NCBI GenBank assembly: GCA_029882235.1
Contig: JAOULB010000094.1
Span: forward strand, 1-7,573
Direction of reading: 5' to 3'
Length of the DNA: 7,573 nucleotides
Origin: Gammaproteobacteria bacterium
Lineage (GTDB): Bacteria; Pseudomonadota; Gammaproteobacteria; UBA6429; Thiohalophilaceae
Part shown: one piece after another, positions 6,696 through 7,573 of the stretch
Position numbering within the stretch: the stretch's first letter is position 1
How the letters are laid out: each line of letters opens with the position of its first letter
Position numbers and translations under genes: made by a program
The notes under the pieces: generated by a model
Databases searched by the model: none
What the model was told of the DNA's origin: nothing
Seen by the model: only the letters and a program-made list of their open reading frames with translations

Positions 6696-6724
6696 AGATT
6701 AGTCTACCAAATGGGATATGACAA
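6696..6724 (-). promoter_or_regulatory. Possible promoter of the hydrolase-CopD operon
   Basis: On the minus strand TTGTCA (plus-strand 6719-6724) and TAATCT (6696-6701) are separated by exactly 17 bp. The -35 matches the sigma-70 consensus at five of six bases and the -10 at only three. The predicted start near 6689 would leave a leader of about 30 nt containing the GGAGG ribosome-binding site at 6665-6669. Confidence 0.35.
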
Positions 6725-6773
6725 AAGGCTGCAATATTTGCCTTGATCGGGTAGAGTGGGCGGCTGAATTTTT

Positions 6774-6809
6774 GGGGTACCCGGGTAGCTTACTACCGCG
6801 TGGTGCCTT
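6774..6809 (+). other. Long imperfect hairpin in the rpe leader
   Basis: The core GGTAG (6784-6788), loop CTTA, CTACC (6793-6797) extends outward with only two single-base bulges (G6798 and T6801). G6783-C6799, C6782-G6800, C6781-G6802, C6780-G6803, A6779-T6804, T6778-G6805, G6777-C6806 and G6776-C6807 pair. Two more G-U pairs (6775-6808, 6774-6809) are possible. This makes about 13-15 base pairs ending 13-16 nt before the rpe ribosome-binding site. There is no U-tract, so it is not an ordinary terminator. It may be a leader structure that affects rpe expression or mRNA stability; that is inference. Confidence 0.5.
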
Positions 6810-6822
6810 CACAAGCCAAACG

Positions 6823-6827
6823 AGAGG
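6823..6827 (+). promoter_or_regulatory. Ribosome-binding site that sets the rpe start
   Basis: AGAGG lies 8 nt before the ATG at 6836 but only 2 nt before the in-frame ATG at 6830, so translation most likely begins at 6836. The more upstream in-frame GTG codons (6800, 6803) lie inside the leader hairpin and have no ribosome-binding site. Confidence 0.7.
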
Positions 6828-6835
6828 AAATGACT

Positions 6836-7525
6836 ATGGCCGATAACCTGATTGCACCCTCTATCCTGTCTGCCGATTTTGCGCGTCTGGGTGAGGAAGT
6901 CGACAATGTATTAAAAGCGGGTGCCGATATTGTGCACTTTGATGTCATGGACAACCACTATGTCCCCAACCTGACCATCGGTCCACTGGTCTGTGAAGCC
7001 CTGCGTAAGCATGGTGTGACTGCCCCCATCGATGTCCATCTGATGGTTAAGCCTGTTGATCGCATTATTCCTGATTTTGCCCAGGCGGGTGCCACCTATA
7101 TTACTTTCCATCCGGAAGCTTCTGAGCACATCGACCGCACTTTGCAGCTGATTAAAGGTGAAGGTTGTAAAACGGGACTGGTGTTTAACCCTGCCACCTC
7201 ACTGGATTACCTGAAATACGAAATTGAAAACGTTGATATGGTGCTGCTGATGTCGGTCAACCCTGGCTTTGGTGGTCAGAGCTTTATCCCATCTGCCTTA
7301 GATAAGCTGCGTGAAGCACGCAAGATCATCGATGCCTCAGGCCGTGATATCCGCCTGGAAATTGATGGTGGTGTGAAGGTCGATAATATTCGTGAAATCA
7401 AAGAAGCCGGTGCTGATACCTTCGTCGCGGGTTCTGCCATCTTTGGTGCGAAAAACGATAAAGATGCCAATGTCTATGACACTGTTATCAAACAGATGCG
7501 TGACGAACTGGCAAAAGCTAAATAG
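6836..7525 (+). CDS. rpe: Ribulose-phosphate 3-epimerase
   Basis: This cytoplasmic enzyme interconverts D-ribulose 5-phosphate and D-xylulose 5-phosphate in the pentose phosphate pathway and, in autotrophs, the Calvin cycle. The 229-residue protein is of normal length for this TIM-barrel family. Family motifs run in order: IAPSILSADFARLGEE near the N-terminus, the metal-binding and catalytic HFDVMDNHYVPNLTIGP, DVHLMV, ITFHPEA, GLVFNPAT, then MSVNPGFGGQSFIP, the IDGGV strand with the catalytic aspartate, and the phosphate-binding AGSAIF. No key motif is missing. The ATG at 6836 is chosen from the ribosome-binding site at 6823-6827; an earlier GTG would add 12 residues not seen in the family. 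It is divergent from the hydrolase operon and followed after 18 bp by a probable gph. Confidence 0.97.
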   Translation: MADNLIAPSILSADFARLGEEVDNVLKAGADIVHFDVMDNHYVPNLTIGPLVCEALRKHGVTAPIDVHLMVKPVDRIIPDFAQAGATYITFHPEASEHIDRTLQLIKGEGCKTGLVFNPATSLDYLKYEIENVDMVLLMSVNPGFGGQSFIPSALDKLREARKIIDASGRDIRLEIDGGVKVDNIREIKEAGADTFVAGSAIFGAKNDKDANVYDTVIKQMRDELAKAK

Positions 7526-7543
7526 TAGTCAGGTGCAGGAATC

Positions 7544-7573
7544 ATGATTAAACCAGTAGAAATGGTCCTTATT
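7544..7573 (+). CDS. gph: Probable phosphoglycolate phosphatase (first ten codons only)
   Basis: An ATG at 7544 opens MIKPVEMVLI, which runs to the window edge. A basic/polar start followed by a short hydrophobic strand is how Gph proteins of the HAD family begin, just before their DLDGTLVDS motif, which would lie beyond the edge. AGGTG (7531-7535) sits 8 nt upstream as a ribosome-binding site. rpe is very often followed by gph in gammaproteobacteria, and an 18-bp gap fits an operon. Gph removes 2-phosphoglycolate. The call rests mostly on context; the visible sequence is too short to prove it. Confidence 0.55.
   Translation, partial: MIKPVEMVLI

Noticed and set aside
6800..6835. A longer rpe reading frame starting at GTG 6800
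   Set aside because: The extension begins inside the leader hairpin, has no ribosome-binding site and adds residues not seen in the family. AGAGG at 6823-6827 points to the ATG at 6836.

Overview
The window looks like a chromosomal segment of a free-living gammaproteobacterium. The evidence is the co-chaperone DjlA (TerB domain plus J domain), ribulose-phosphate 3-epimerase followed at once by what looks like the start of gph (the rpe-gph order common in this class), a perfect CRP-type box (TGTGA-N6-TCACA), and moderate base composition with AT-rich intergenic DNA. The genus cannot be told from the sequence. I see no rRNA, tRNA, CRISPR array, insertion sequence or phage gene.

Left part (1-3972): the 5' portion of an HDOD-domain protein runs leftward off the edge. 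It is divergent from a rightward cluster of a Cu(I)-exporting P1B-type ATPase (copA-like), a membrane-anchored cupredoxin-like protein whose ATG overlaps the copA stop codon, and djlA 33 bp further on. The 265-bp divergent gap holds a hairpin with a U-tract, a perfect CRP-type palindrome and an 8-bp-arm inverted repeat. I see no CueR-type operator there.

Middle (about 4014-5357): a diguanylate cyclase with CZB, PAS and GGDEF domains. Its His/Cys spacing in the CZB domain is the same as in the zinc-sensing E. coli cyclase DgcZ. It keeps the c-di-GMP product-inhibition site (RxxD) and an intact GGDEF motif.

Right part: two leftward genes follow, an exported DUF3530-type alpha/beta hydrolase and then a four-helix CopD-like membrane protein. 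The last gene overlaps the end of the cyclase gene tail-to-tail by 19 bp. A perfect 20-bp palindrome lies inside the hydrolase gene. Divergent from them is rpe, preceded by a long imperfect hairpin in its leader, and then the first ten codons of a probable phosphoglycolate phosphatase gene.

Metal handling is the common thread: copper export (copA), a probable periplasmic copper-handling cupredoxin, a CopD-like membrane protein, and a cyclase with a metal-binding sensor domain. The gene families are all known. What stands out is their combination and the regulatory DNA; I did not find a convincing wholly new system.
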